A DNA stretch of 64,000 nucleotides from Acrocarpospora phusangensis. Its GTDB lineage: Bacteria; Actinomycetota; Actinomycetes; Streptosporangiales; Streptosporangiaceae. The notes under the pieces were generated by a model. That model was not told the DNA's origin and did no database searches. It worked only from the letters and a program-made list of their open reading frames with translations. The DNA lies in assembly GCF_016862995.1 (NCBI RefSeq), contig NZ_BOOA01000021.1:53074-117073 (forward strand), read 5' to 3'. Within the stretch, counting starts at the first letter, position 1, and each line of letters begins with the position of its first letter. This document shows positions 42,181-50,396 of the stretch, one piece after another. A program made the translations under genes and the position numbers.

Positions 42181-42683
42181 TAGGCGTGCCGGAAGCAGCC
42201 GGCCAGCAGCAGCCGCGCCGTGGCCTCCGGGTTCACCCCGGGCCCGATCCGGCCGAGCGCCTGCTCCGCCGCCAGGTAGGCGGCCAAGGGCTCGATCTCC
42301 GCCTGCGGGCCCAGCTCGCTCTCCCGCATGGCCTGCCGGAACCGTACGGTCAGGGACGGCGACACGAACGCGGGCATGGCCGCGGCCTGCACCTCGGCGT
42401 AGTACTCGATGCCGGCCTTGGCGACCGGCAGCAGGTTGCCGCCCACCCGGCCCTTGCCGGCCAGGTGCGCCAGATCGTGCAGGGTGCGCAGCCACGCGGG
42501 CAGCCGGTCCTGGAGCAGGGCCAGGAAGGTGTCCACCGCCTGCTGCGGTGTGGTGCCCCGCAGATGCGGGTACGCGGCGCCGCCGTCGGCGGCGGTGCTC
42601 GATTTCATCAGAACGGCCATCTTCAGAACGCGCTGCCGCGTCTCCTGTGCTCGCTGGTGCGGATCGGGTGGGGCAGTCGCCAT
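42093..42683 (-). CDS. TetR-like regulator lacking its DNA-binding domain
   Basis: A 196-residue frame. The C-terminal part is a TetR ligand-binding domain (FLALLQDRLPAWLRTLHDLA, AKAGIEYYAEVQ, AAYLAAEQALGRIGPG, LLLAGCFRHAYYEMFTG). The N-terminus has only the first helix of the HTH domain (RAQETRQRVLKMAVLM) and then a short unrelated-looking stretch (about 28-50). The helix-turn-helix that should follow, some 25-30 residues, is absent and is not found upstream in any frame. It is either an internal-deletion remnant or a protein that acts without DNA binding. The chosen ATG is 42683; one at 42722 is possible. Confidence 0.6.
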   Translation of the reverse strand: MATAPPDPHQRAQETRQRVLKMAVLMKSSTAADGGAAYPHLRGTTPQQAVDTFLALLQDRLPAWLRTLHDLAHLAGKGRVGGNLLPVAKAGIEYYAEVQAAAMPAFVSPSLTVRFRQAMRESELGPQAEIEPLAAYLAAEQALGRIGPGVNPEATARLLLAGCFRHAYYEMFTGADSEPSRDDSAEDIVRELRLEG

Positions 42684-42827
42684 GGTCGCCCTAGGGTGCG
42701 CAGTCACATTGGTCAGGTTCAACGCGGCGAGAACTCCGGTCGCGAATGTTTACAGACTCGTGTTTCTCCTGGTGACCGAACCGTTGCCGAACCGCGGGCC
42801 CGCCCAGGGAAAGAGCGTATGTAGCCG

Positions 42828-42877
42828 CCAATTATTACCGGAAATCTTGATGAAATACGAGAAATCGCAATAATTGG
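42828..42877. repeat. AT-rich inverted repeat between TetR-like and PAC2 genes
   Basis: The arms CCAATTATT (42828-42836) and AATAATTGG (42869-42877) match perfectly over 9 bp with 32 bp between. It lies in an unusually AT-rich stretch (about 42740-42900) for this window. It could be an operator, a hairpin after the PAC2 gene or a mark of transferred DNA. Confidence 0.6.
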
Positions 42878-42909
42878 GTTTGTCGGAATTATCCGAGTAT
42901 GACTCAGGA

Positions 42910-43764
42910 TTACCCGTCGGTTCCGCGGTCGCGGCGGCGCAGGTACCGCTCGAACTCGGCCGCGATGGCGTCGCCGCTGGCCTCGGGCAGCTCGGCCGCG
43001 TCCTTGCGCTCCTCCAGCTCCCGCACGTATTCGGCGACCTCGGAATCCTGCGAGGCCAGCTCGTCCACCCCGGTCTCCCAGGCCCGCGCCTCCTCGGTGA
43101 GGTCCCCGTACGGCATGGGAATGTCCAGCATGTCCTCCACCCTGCGGAGCAGCGCCAGGGTGGCCTTCGGGTTGGGCGGCTGGGCCACGTAGTGCGGGAT
43201 GGAGGCCCAGAGGGAGACCGCCTGCAGCCCGGCGCTGCCGAGCGTGTGCTGGAGCACGCCGACGATGCCGGTGGGCCCCTCGTACTTGGTCGGCTCCAGG
43301 TTGAGCACCCGGGCCAGGCCGGGGTCGCTGACCGAGCCCACGATCGGCACCGGGCGGGTGTGCGGGGAGTCGTTGAGCAGCGCGCCCAGCAGCAGCGCCA
43401 GCTCCACGCCCAGGTCGTGGCAGAGCCCGACGATCTCGGCGCAGAAGCTGCGCCAGCGCATGTTCGGCTCGATGCCGCGCAGCAGCACCACGTCCCGCTT
43501 GGCGCCGGGCGGCCTGGCCACCAGCAGGCGCGTGGTCGGCCAGGTGATGGACCTGGTCAGCCCCTCGCCCAGCTCCACGATGGGACGGGTGACCTGGAAG
43601 TCGTAGTAGTCCTCCGGGTCGAGTTCGACCAGCGGGGTGGCCTTCCACTCCGTCTCGAGGTGCGCGAGCACGCCGCTGGAGGCCTCACCCGCGTCGTTCC
43701 ACCCTTCGAACGCGGCGATGAGCACCGGATCGACGAGCTCAGGGAGCCCTTCGAGCTCGATCAA
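42910..43764 (-). CDS. PAC2 family (proteasome assembly chaperone-like) protein
   Basis: A 284-residue PAC2-domain protein (VLIAAFEGWNDAGEASSG, ARPPGAKRDVVLLRGIEPN, LWASIPHYVAQPPNP, ELASQDSEVAEYVRELEER). Actinobacterial PAC2 proteins resemble the chaperones of proteasome assembly but their task is not established. Actinomycetes have proteasomes, which makes a link plausible. The gene is divergent from metH with 232 bp between the starts. Confidence 0.9.
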   Translation of the reverse strand: MIELEGLPELVDPVLIAAFEGWNDAGEASSGVLAHLETEWKATPLVELDPEDYYDFQVTRPIVELGEGLTRSITWPTTRLLVARPPGAKRDVVLLRGIEPNMRWRSFCAEIVGLCHDLGVELALLLGALLNDSPHTRPVPIVGSVSDPGLARVLNLEPTKYEGPTGIVGVLQHTLGSAGLQAVSLWASIPHYVAQPPNPKATLALLRRVEDMLDIPMPYGDLTEEARAWETGVDELASQDSEVAEYVRELEERKDAAELPEASGDAIAAEFERYLRRRDRGTDG

Positions 43765-43996
43765 GCCGCCTCCTCACATAGGTCGTGAGGCTAAGACTAT
43801 TCGGAGTGGCGGCCCGAGCGTTATCTTCGCGCGGGAGAGAGCGCACAACCCCGGTGCCCGAGGGCGTCCCGGCGGGCGGGGAATGTGGCGCGCGGTCCAT
43901 CTGTTCCCAGCTGAACCAGGAGATACATCCAGATAGCGGGACACTGTTGGATGCGGGGTCCAGTAGTCCCCGGTTCTCCCTCGATAGGCTTGGCGC
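43765..43996 (+). other. Leader/intergenic region of metH
   Basis: This 232-bp region between the divergent PAC2 and metH starts has no gene. I looked for a cobalamin riboswitch because metH needs B12, but found no B12-box sequence. A GGGAC and GTCCC repeat set near 43935-43975 could form weak hairpins. TAGGCT at 43986-43991 could be a -10 box for a nearly leaderless start. Confidence 0.4.
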
Positions 43997-46900
43997 ATGA
44001 CTGGCAGACCGTCCTTCCGTACCGCACTGGCCGAGCGTGTTCTCGTGGCGGACGGCGCGATGGGGACGATGATCCAGGCCCAGGACCCGACCATGGACGA
44101 CTTCGAGGGGCACGAGGGCTGCAACGAGGTCCTCAACGTCAGCCGCCCCGACATCGTCCGCGCGGTGCACGACGCCTACTTCGAGGCGGGCGTGGACTGC
44201 GTCGAGACCAACACCTTCGGCGCCAACCTGACCGCCCTGGGCGAGTACGGGCTCGGCGACCGCGTCCGCGAGTACTCCGAGGCGGGGGCCAGGATCGCGC
44301 GCGAGCGGGCCGACCGGTGGTCCACGCCGGGCCGGCCCCGGTTCGTGCTCGGCGCGATGGGGCCGGGGACCAAGCTGCCGACCCTCGGGCACCTGCCGTA
44401 CGCGACGCTGCGGGACGCCTACCGGGACGGCGCCGCCGGGCTGATCGAGGGCGGCGCGGACGCGCTGATCGTGGAGACCTGCCAGGACCTGCTCCAGGTG
44501 AAGGCCGCCGTGATCGGGGCGAAGCGGGCGGTGGCCGCGTCCGGCCTGGACGTGCCGATCATCGCCCAGGTCACCATCGAGACCAACGGCGCGATGCTGC
44601 TGGGCTCGGAGATCGGCGCCGCGCTCACCGTGATCGAGCCGCTCGGCGTGGACCTGATCGGCCTCAACTGCGCCACCGGGCCGGCCGAGATGAGCGAGCA
44701 CCTGCGCCACCTGGCCCGGCACTCCCGGCTCCCGCTGTCCTGCATGCCCAACGCCGGGCTGCCCCAGCTCACCTCCGCCGGCGCGTACTACCCGCTCGGC
44801 CCGGAGGAACTGGCCGACGCCCACGAGACCTTCGCCGCCGAGTACGGCCTGGCCCTGGTCGGCGGCTGCTGCGGCACCACCCCCGAGCACATGCGCCGGG
44901 TCGTCGAGCGCCTGGGCGGCAAGCCGAGGGCCGAGCGCCGCCCGCGCCCCGAGGCCGGGGCCGCCTCCCTCTACCAGCACGTGCCGTTCCGGCAGGACAC
45001 CTCCTACCTGGCCATCGGCGAGCGCACCAACGCCAACGGCTCCAAGGCGTTCCGGGAGGCCATGCTGGCCCAGAACTGGGAGGAGTGCGTGGAGATCGCC
45101 CGCGCCCAGGCCAGGGACGGCGCGCACCTGCTGGACCTGTGCGTGGACTACGTGGGCCGCGACGGCGTCCGGGACATGAAGGAGCTGGCCTTCCGGTTCG
45201 CCACCGCCTCCACCCTCCCCATCATGATCGACTCCACCGAACCGGCCGTGCTGGAGGCGGGCCTGGAGATGCTGGGCGGCCGGGCGGTGGTCAACTCGGT
45301 CAACTACGAGGACGGCCGGGGGCCCGGGTCCCGGTTCCACCGGATCATGACCGCGGTCCGGGAGCACGGGGCCGCCGTGGTCGTGATGTGCATCGAGGAG
45401 GCGGGGCAGGCCCGTACCAGCGCGGACAAGGTGCGGATCGCCTGCGAGACCATCGAGGACCTGACCGCCGGCTGGGGCATGCGGGTCGAGGACATCGTGG
45501 TCGACTGCCTGACCTTCCCCATCGCCACCGGCCAGGAGGAGACCCGCAGGGACGGCGTGGAGACCATCGAGGCCATCCGCGAGCTGAAGCGCCGCCACCC
45601 GGCCGTGCAGACCACCCTCGGGCTGTCCAACATCTCCTTCGGCCTCAACCCGGCCGCCAGGATCGTGCTCAACTCGGTCTTCCTGCACGAGTGCGTCGAC
45701 GCCGGCCTCGACTCCGCCATCGCGCACGCCTCCAAGATCCTGCCGATGGCCCGCATCCCCGCCGAGCAGCGCCAGGTCGCGCTGGACATGATCTACGACC
45801 GCCGCCGGGAGGGCTACGACCCGCTCCAGCGCTTCATGGAGCTGTTCGAGGGCGTGGACGCCGCCGCCATGAAGGCCGGCAAGGCCGCCGAACTGCTCGG
45901 CCTGCCGCTCTGGGAGCGCCTCGAACGGCGGATCGTGGACGGCGAGAAGAAGGGCCTGGAGTCCGACCTGGACGAGGCGCTCGCCCGGCGGCCCGCCCTG
46001 GAGATCATCAACGACGTGCTGCTGGAGGGCATGAAGACGGTCGGCGAGCTGTTCGGCTCCGGCCAGATGCAGCTGCCCTTCGTGCTCCAGTCGGCCGAGG
46101 TGATGAAGACCGCCGTCGCGTACCTGGAACCCCACATGGAGAAGGCCGAGGGCGCGGGCAAGGGCCGCATCGTGCTGGCCACGGTCAAGGGCGACGTGCA
46201 CGACATCGGCAAGAACCTGGTCGACATCATCCTGTCCAACAACGGCTACGAGGTGATCAACCTCGGCATCAAGCAGCCGGTGTCGGCCATCCTGGAGGCC
46301 GCGGCGGACAAGCGCGCCGACGTGATCGGCATGTCCGGCCTGCTGGTCAAGTCCACGGTGGTGATGAAGGAGAACCTGGAGGAGATGAACTCCAGGAGGA
46401 TCTCCGGCCGGTACCCGGTGCTGCTCGGCGGGGCCGCCCTGACCCGGGCGTACGTGGAGCAGGACCTGGCCGAGCTGTACGACGGCGAGGTCCGCTACGC
46501 CAGGGACGCGTTCGAGGGCCTGCGCCTGATGGACGCCTTCATGAAGGTCAAGCGCGGGGAGGCCGGGGCCGAGCTGCCCGCGCTGCGGGAGCGCCGGGTC
46601 AGGCGGGGCGCCGTGCTGGACCGCACCCCCGAGCAGGAGCTGCCCGCCCGCTCGGACGTGGCCGCCGACAACCCCGTGCCGGTCGCGCCGTTCCTCGGCG
46701 ACCGCGTCGTCAAGGGCGTCTCCCTGCACGAGTACGCCGCGTTCCTGGACGAGCGCGCCACCTTCATGGGCCAGTGGGGCCTGAAGGCCGCGCGCGGCGG
46801 CGACGGCCCCTCCTACGAGGAGCTGGTCGAGACCGAGGGCCGCCCCCGGCTGCGCATGTGGCTGGAGCGCCTGCAGACCGAGGGCCTGCTGGAGGCGGCC

Positions 46901-47461
46901 GTCGTGTACGGCTACTTCCCCTGCGTCTCGGACGGCGACGCCCTGATCGTGCTGGACGAGGCGGGCCGCGAGCGCACCCGGTTCACCTTCCCGCGCCAGC
47001 GCCGCGACCGGCACCTGTGCCTGTCGGACTTCTTCCGCTCCCGGGACTCCGGCGAGGTGGACGTGGTGGCCCTCCAGGTCGTCACCATGGGCCGCCGGAT
47101 CAGCGAGGCCACCGCCGAGCTGTTCGCCGCCAACGCCTACCGCGACTACCTGGAGCTGCACGGCCTGTCGGTCCAGCTCACCGAGGCCCTCGCGGAGTAC
47201 TGGCACGCCCGCGTCCGGTCCGAACTGGGCATCGGCGGCGACGAGTCCCTCCAGGACATGCTGAAGGTGCACATCACCGGCTGCCGGTACTCCTTCGGCT
47301 ACCCGGCCTGCCCGAACCTGGAGGACCAGGCGCAGCTGTTCGAGCTGCTGGCCCCGGCCAGGATCGGCGTCGAGCTGTCGGAGGAGTTCCAGCTCCATCC
47401 CGAGCAGGCCACCTCGGCCCTGGTGGCGCACCACCCCGAGGCCAAATACTTCAATGTCTGA
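43997..47461 (+). CDS. metH: Cobalamin-dependent methionine synthase MetH
   Basis: An 1154-residue multidomain enzyme. In order: the homocysteine domain with zinc ligands Cys225 (GLNCATGPAEM), Cys291 and Cys292 (GGCCGTTPEHM); the methyltetrahydrofolate domain (AIGERTNANGSKAFREAM, MIDSTEPAVLEAGLE); the cobalamin cap and B12 domain with ligand His735 (VKGDVHDIGKNLVDI); and the C-terminal reactivation domain (GYFPCVSDGDALIVLD, RYSFGYPACPNLEDQ). It makes methionine from homocysteine. It is complete. The stop lies in a TCTGA-AATG-TCAGA inverted repeat. A HAD phosphatase gene follows 139 bp later. Confidence 0.97.
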   Translation: MTGRPSFRTALAERVLVADGAMGTMIQAQDPTMDDFEGHEGCNEVLNVSRPDIVRAVHDAYFEAGVDCVETNTFGANLTALGEYGLGDRVREYSEAGARIARERADRWSTPGRPRFVLGAMGPGTKLPTLGHLPYATLRDAYRDGAAGLIEGGADALIVETCQDLLQVKAAVIGAKRAVAASGLDVPIIAQVTIETNGAMLLGSEIGAALTVIEPLGVDLIGLNCATGPAEMSEHLRHLARHSRLPLSCMPNAGLPQLTSAGAYYPLGPEELADAHETFAAEYGLALVGGCCGTTPEHMRRVVERLGGKPRAERRPRPEAGAASLYQHVPFRQDTSYLAIGERTNANGSKAFREAMLAQNWEECVEIARAQARDGAHLLDLCVDYVGRDGVRDMKELAFRFATASTLPIMIDSTEPAVLEAGLEMLGGRAVVNSVNYEDGRGPGSRFHRIMTAVREHGAAVVVMCIEEAGQARTSADKVRIACETIEDLTAGWGMRVEDIVVDCLTFPIATGQEETRRDGVETIEAIRELKRRHPAVQTTLGLSNISFGLNPAARIVLNSVFLHECVDAGLDSAIAHASKILPMARIPAEQRQVALDMIYDRRREGYDPLQRFMELFEGVDAAAMKAGKAAELLGLPLWERLERRIVDGEKKGLESDLDEALARRPALEIINDVLLEGMKTVGELFGSGQMQLPFVLQSAEVMKTAVAYLEPHMEKAEGAGKGRIVLATVKGDVHDIGKNLVDIILSNNGYEVINLGIKQPVSAILEAAADKRADVIGMSGLLVKSTVVMKENLEEMNSRRISGRYPVLLGGAALTRAYVEQDLAELYDGEVRYARDAFEGLRLMDAFMKVKRGEAGAELPALRERRVRRGAVLDRTPEQELPARSDVAADNPVPVAPFLGDRVVKGVSLHEYAAFLDERATFMGQWGLKAARGGDGPSYEELVETEGRPRLRMWLERLQTEGLLEAAVVYGYFPCVSDGDALIVLDEAGRERTRFTFPRQRRDRHLCLSDFFRSRDSGEVDVVALQVVTMGRRISEATAELFAANAYRDYLELHGLSVQLTEALAEYWHARVRSELGIGGDESLQDMLKVHITGCRYSFGYPACPNLEDQAQLFELLAPARIGVELSEEFQLHPEQATSALVAHHPEAKYFNV

Positions 47462-47600
47462 AATGTCAGAAATATCTGATCAAGAAGATTATTCAAAGCT
47501 CGCCCTTCGACGACATGCCCGCAGGCGGGGAACTCGTCTCAACGGCGCCGGGCTCCTTTTGAATGACCTTCCAAGTATCCAGCTAGGGGTTGCTTTCGCC

Positions 47601-48248
47601 GTGGACGCGGTTCTGTTCGACATGGACGGCTTGCTCGTCGACACCGAGAAGGTGTGGTTCGAGGTCGAGACCGAGGTGGTGGAGCGCCTCGGCGGCTCCT
47701 GGGGGCCCGAGCACGGGGCCGCGCTGGTGGGGGGCTCGTGGGACAGGACGGTCGCCTACATGCTGGACCTCACCGGGTCGGGCACCGCCCCCGAGGAGGT
47801 CGCCCGGTGGCTGCTGGACGGCATGGTCGAGCGGCTCCTGGTCGAGGTCGAGCCGATGCCCGGGGCGCTGGAACTGCTCAGCGAACTGAACGAGGCCGGG
47901 GTCGTGACCGGCCTGGTGACCTCCTCCCTGAAGCCGGTCGCCGACGCGGTGCTGGACGTGGTCGGGCGGCACCGGTTCACGGTCGTGGTGACCGCCGACG
48001 ACGTGACCAGGACCAAGCCGGACCCGGAGCCGTACCTGACGGCGTGCCGGGTGCTGGGCGTGCGGCCGGAGCGCTGCGTGGTCCTGGAGGACTCGCCGAA
48101 CGGGGTGGCCGCGGGCACCGCCGCCGGCTGCCGGGTGGTGGCCGTGCCCAGCGTCGTGCCGATTCCGGCCGCGCCGGGCCGGCTGGTGGTGCCGTCCCTG
48201 ATCGAGGTGGACCTGAAGGTGTTGCGGGCGTTGTTCCAGGAGTTCTAG
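47601..48248 (+). CDS. HAD-superfamily phosphatase (subfamily IA)
   Basis: A 215-residue hydrolase. The motifs are VLFDMDGLLVDTEKVW (nucleophile Asp), VTSSLKPVADAVLDVVG (motif II), TKPDPEPYLTACRVLG (motif III lysine) and VLEDSPNGVAAGTAAGC (motif IV). It resembles beta-phosphoglucomutase/sugar phosphatase-type HADs; the substrate is unknown. I chose the GTG at 47601 because it begins the family N-terminus; an ATG at 47454 in frame would overlap metH with unrelated sequence. It converges on the LuxR-type gene with a 6-bp gap. Confidence 0.85.
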   Translation: MDAVLFDMDGLLVDTEKVWFEVETEVVERLGGSWGPEHGAALVGGSWDRTVAYMLDLTGSGTAPEEVARWLLDGMVERLLVEVEPMPGALELLSELNEAGVVTGLVTSSLKPVADAVLDVVGRHRFTVVVTADDVTRTKPDPEPYLTACRVLGVRPERCVVLEDSPNGVAAGTAAGCRVVAVPSVVPIPAAPGRLVVPSLIEVDLKVLRALFQEF

Positions 48249-48254
48249 GCGGTT

Positions 48255-49382
48255 CTAGGCGGCCGCCAGGAGCGGGGCGAGGTCGCCCCGGTCGTGTACG
48301 CCCAGTTTGGTGTAGACGCGGCAGAGGTGGTTGGCGACCGTCCGGGGGGACAGCACCAGCCAGTCGGCGATCTCCCGGTTCGTCAGGTTCCACGAGGCGA
48401 GCCGGGCCACCTCGATCTCGCGCGCGCTCAGCTCGGTGCTCCAGCGTTCGGCGCGGGCGACGGGAGCGGGCACCAGCCGGCCCAGCCGGTCCGGGGTCCT
48501 CGGCGCGATGGCGCGTTCCCTGGCCACCCGCGCCAGGATCGGGTTGGCCAGCCGGGCGCGCGGCGGGGTCAGCACGATCAGGCCGCGCCGCTCCAGCCGG
48601 GCCACCGCCTCCCCGTCGGCCAGGTCCAGCAGCACCTCCAGGTCGACGGGCTCGCCGAGGGCGACCAGGCCGACCGCCTCCGACTCGGCCGGGTCCAGCT
48701 CCGCCAGCTCGGCCTCGATCAGCCGGCGCAGCCGCGGCGTGACCGTCAGCTCACCCTGCCAGTGCCACTGGCCGCCGCTCCTGGCCAGAGTCGCGCCCCT
48801 GACCAGCTCGGTGAGGAGCCGGAGGTTGCCGCCGCTGGCGTGGTGCATGCGCCGGGCGGCCGCCGGCTCCACCGGGCCGCCCAGGGCGGCGGCCAGCAGC
48901 AGGCCGGTCTCCCGCGGGTCCAGCGGGGCCAGGTCCAGGCGCTCGGCCACGCCCTCCCGCCACAGCGCCAGGATCGGCTCGGGTACGGGGGCGCCGTTGC
49001 GGAACGTGGCCACCAGCCGGGTGCCTGCGCGGGTGACCAGGTGCCGTACGAGTGCGGCCGAATGGGGGTCGAGCAGGTGCGCGTCGTCCACGGCCAGGAT
49101 CGCGGGGGGCTCGCCCAGGGCCTCGATGGCCCAGCCGAGCGGGTTGACCGGCCCGTCCGGGTTGCCCAGCAGGTGGGCGAAGGCCCCGAACGGCACGGCC
49201 GGACCGGCACCCTGGACGCGGGCGCAGCTCCCGTGCGCGCCCGCGAAAGACCCCGCGAGGGATTCGGTCAGCAGGCGGGTCCGGCCGGAGCCGGCGTCGC
49301 CGAAGACGAGAACGCCGCCGCCGGCCCGTAACGCCGACCGGACCTGATCGCGTTCCTCCGTACGCCCGGTGAAAGGCCACAT
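48255..49382 (-). CDS. LuxR-type regulator with AAA-like ATPase domain (short LAL type)
   Basis: A 375-residue protein. The N-terminal ATPase domain starts at the first residues (FTGRTEERDQVRSAL). Its Walker A is GDAGSGRT at 28-35, with Arg34 in place of the invariant lysine; Walker B is AILAVDDAHLLD. The C-terminal LuxR helix-turn-helix is at about 318-372 (LSAREIEVARLASWNLTNRE, LSPRTVANHLCRVYTKLGV). LAL regulators are normally about 900 residues; here the middle tetratricopeptide-like section is missing. Two CTAG-centred palindromes lie upstream. The regulated genes are unknown. Confidence 0.85.
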   Translation of the reverse strand: MWPFTGRTEERDQVRSALRAGGGVLVFGDAGSGRTRLLTESLAGSFAGAHGSCARVQGAGPAVPFGAFAHLLGNPDGPVNPLGWAIEALGEPPAILAVDDAHLLDPHSAALVRHLVTRAGTRLVATFRNGAPVPEPILALWREGVAERLDLAPLDPRETGLLLAAALGGPVEPAAARRMHHASGGNLRLLTELVRGATLARSGGQWHWQGELTVTPRLRRLIEAELAELDPAESEAVGLVALGEPVDLEVLLDLADGEAVARLERRGLIVLTPPRARLANPILARVARERAIAPRTPDRLGRLVPAPVARAERWSTELSAREIEVARLASWNLTNREIADWLVLSPRTVANHLCRVYTKLGVHDRGDLAPLLAAA

Positions 49383-49468
49383 GATCTACCTCCGAGATGC
49401 CCCTGTCGTCGCTCTCGACGGTAGGAACCGCGCGTTCGCGGCGGATCCGTGCGAACCCCCGGGCCGTA

Positions 49469-49498
49469 CCGGGCTAGCCCGGGGGGACCCCTAGGGGT
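49469..49498. promoter_or_regulatory. Two adjacent CTAG-centred palindromes
   Basis: CCGGGCTAGCCCGG at 49469-49482 and ACCCCTAGGGGT at 49487-49498 are both perfect palindromes, 17 bp apart centre to centre. They lie between the divergent LuxR-type gene and the 49613 membrane protein gene. A control site for either gene is plausible. Nothing else is seen in the 230-bp gap. Confidence 0.5.
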
Positions 49499-49612
49499 AG
49501 AGCCCTCCTGGAGGAGGAGCGCGGAGCTGGGCCGTACGTGCCAGGATGGGATCAAGTCGCAATTAACGAGAAACCTGTCCAGATCGGCTTCTCGTTGGTG
49601 AAGGGGGCCCAC

Positions 49613-50101
49613 ATGTCGTTCGACCAGATCGCCTGGCTTCCGCTCTGCGCCGGGCTCACCGCCGCCGGGGTGGCCCTGGCCTACCTGGCCTTCCGCCGCC
49701 GCGGGCTGTCGGCCGGGCTGCGGATGACCGCCTGGGCGCTGCTGCCGCTGGCCGCCTACCTGACCGGGGCGCTCAAGACCATCTGGAACATCGGCACCTC
49801 GCTGGTGAGCTTCGCCACCGGCCTGGTGTTCTCACCCGCCGTCTGGTCCGGGGTGGTGCTGGCGGGGATCTCGCTGCTGCTGTTCTTCGTGAGCGGGGGA
49901 ATCCGGGGGCGTACCCTCTCGAAGTTCCGGGCCATGGGCAAGAAGGAGCCCACTGCCGCCGTGGCCGCGGAGGGGCCGACCCGCCCGCTGCCCGCGACGC
50001 GCAAGCCGGAGGCCGCCAAGCCCGCGAAGCCCGCAGGCAAGGGCGCATCCGACGACTTCTCGGACATCGAGGACATCCTCAAGAAGCACGGCATCAGCTG
50101 A
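49613..50101 (+). CDS. Small membrane protein with cytoplasmic tail, unknown function
   Basis: A 162-residue protein with about four membrane helices in residues 5-100 (PLCAGLTAAGVALAYLAF, LLPLAAYLTGALKTIW, SGVVLAGISLLLFFVSGG). A cytoplasmic tail rich in Lys/Ala/Pro ends in a charged motif (DDFSDIEDILKKHGIS). The conserved-looking end suggests docking to a partner. Similar proteins are common in actinomycetes; I assign no function. The ATG at 49613 is preceded by GAAGGGGGC. A longer frame from 49538 is less likely. Confidence 0.75.
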   Translation: MSFDQIAWLPLCAGLTAAGVALAYLAFRRRGLSAGLRMTAWALLPLAAYLTGALKTIWNIGTSLVSFATGLVFSPAVWSGVVLAGISLLLFFVSGGIRGRTLSKFRAMGKKEPTAAVAAEGPTRPLPATRKPEAAKPAKPAGKGASDDFSDIEDILKKHGIS

Positions 50102-50148
50102 GCCTGGCTCGCGAAATCCCGGATGATGGGACGTTAAGTTACCGGTCA

Positions 50149-50226
50149 GTGCAATGTCACAGTCTTGAGACGTAACCGGAACCGGCCTCTGACATTCTTG
50201 ACAAGATCGATACGAATGCATTGCAC
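50149..50226. promoter_or_regulatory. Control region of the peptide importer operon
   Basis: GTGCAATG (50149-50156) and CATTGCAC (50219-50226) form a perfect 8-bp inverted repeat 62 bp apart. TTGACA, a good -35 box, lies between them at 50198-50203. CAGCCCATAGA occurs twice further down (50278-50288 and 50353-50363). No gene is seen in 50102-50396, so this leader of up to 200 bases may be regulatory. Confidence 0.4.
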
Positions 50227-50396
50227 GTCAATCACAGTTGGGCCACATAGCACCTACTGGGTCTTGTTTACCCAGTTCAGCCCATAGATTCTGCCTCCGG
50301 GGACCCGCTCACAACGCGGACCCGCAAGATATGGGAGCGACGTTAACGGGCGCAGCCCATAGAACGACGTCGTCTGGAACCCAGGGGGCCCAACGC

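Noticed and set aside
43765..43996. Cobalamin riboswitch before metH
   Set aside because: No B12-box-like sequence and no convincing core helices were found in the 232-bp gap.
43739..47434. Very long open frame antisense to metH
   Set aside because: The composition is that of a high-GC shadow frame (Gly/Val/His/Arg/Asp rich, no family motif), and metH on the other strand has complete motifs.
47454..47600. N-terminal extension of the HAD phosphatase
   Set aside because: The frame is open from 47454 and overlaps metH, but the extra residues do not belong to the HAD fold and a GTG at 47601 starts at the family N-terminus.
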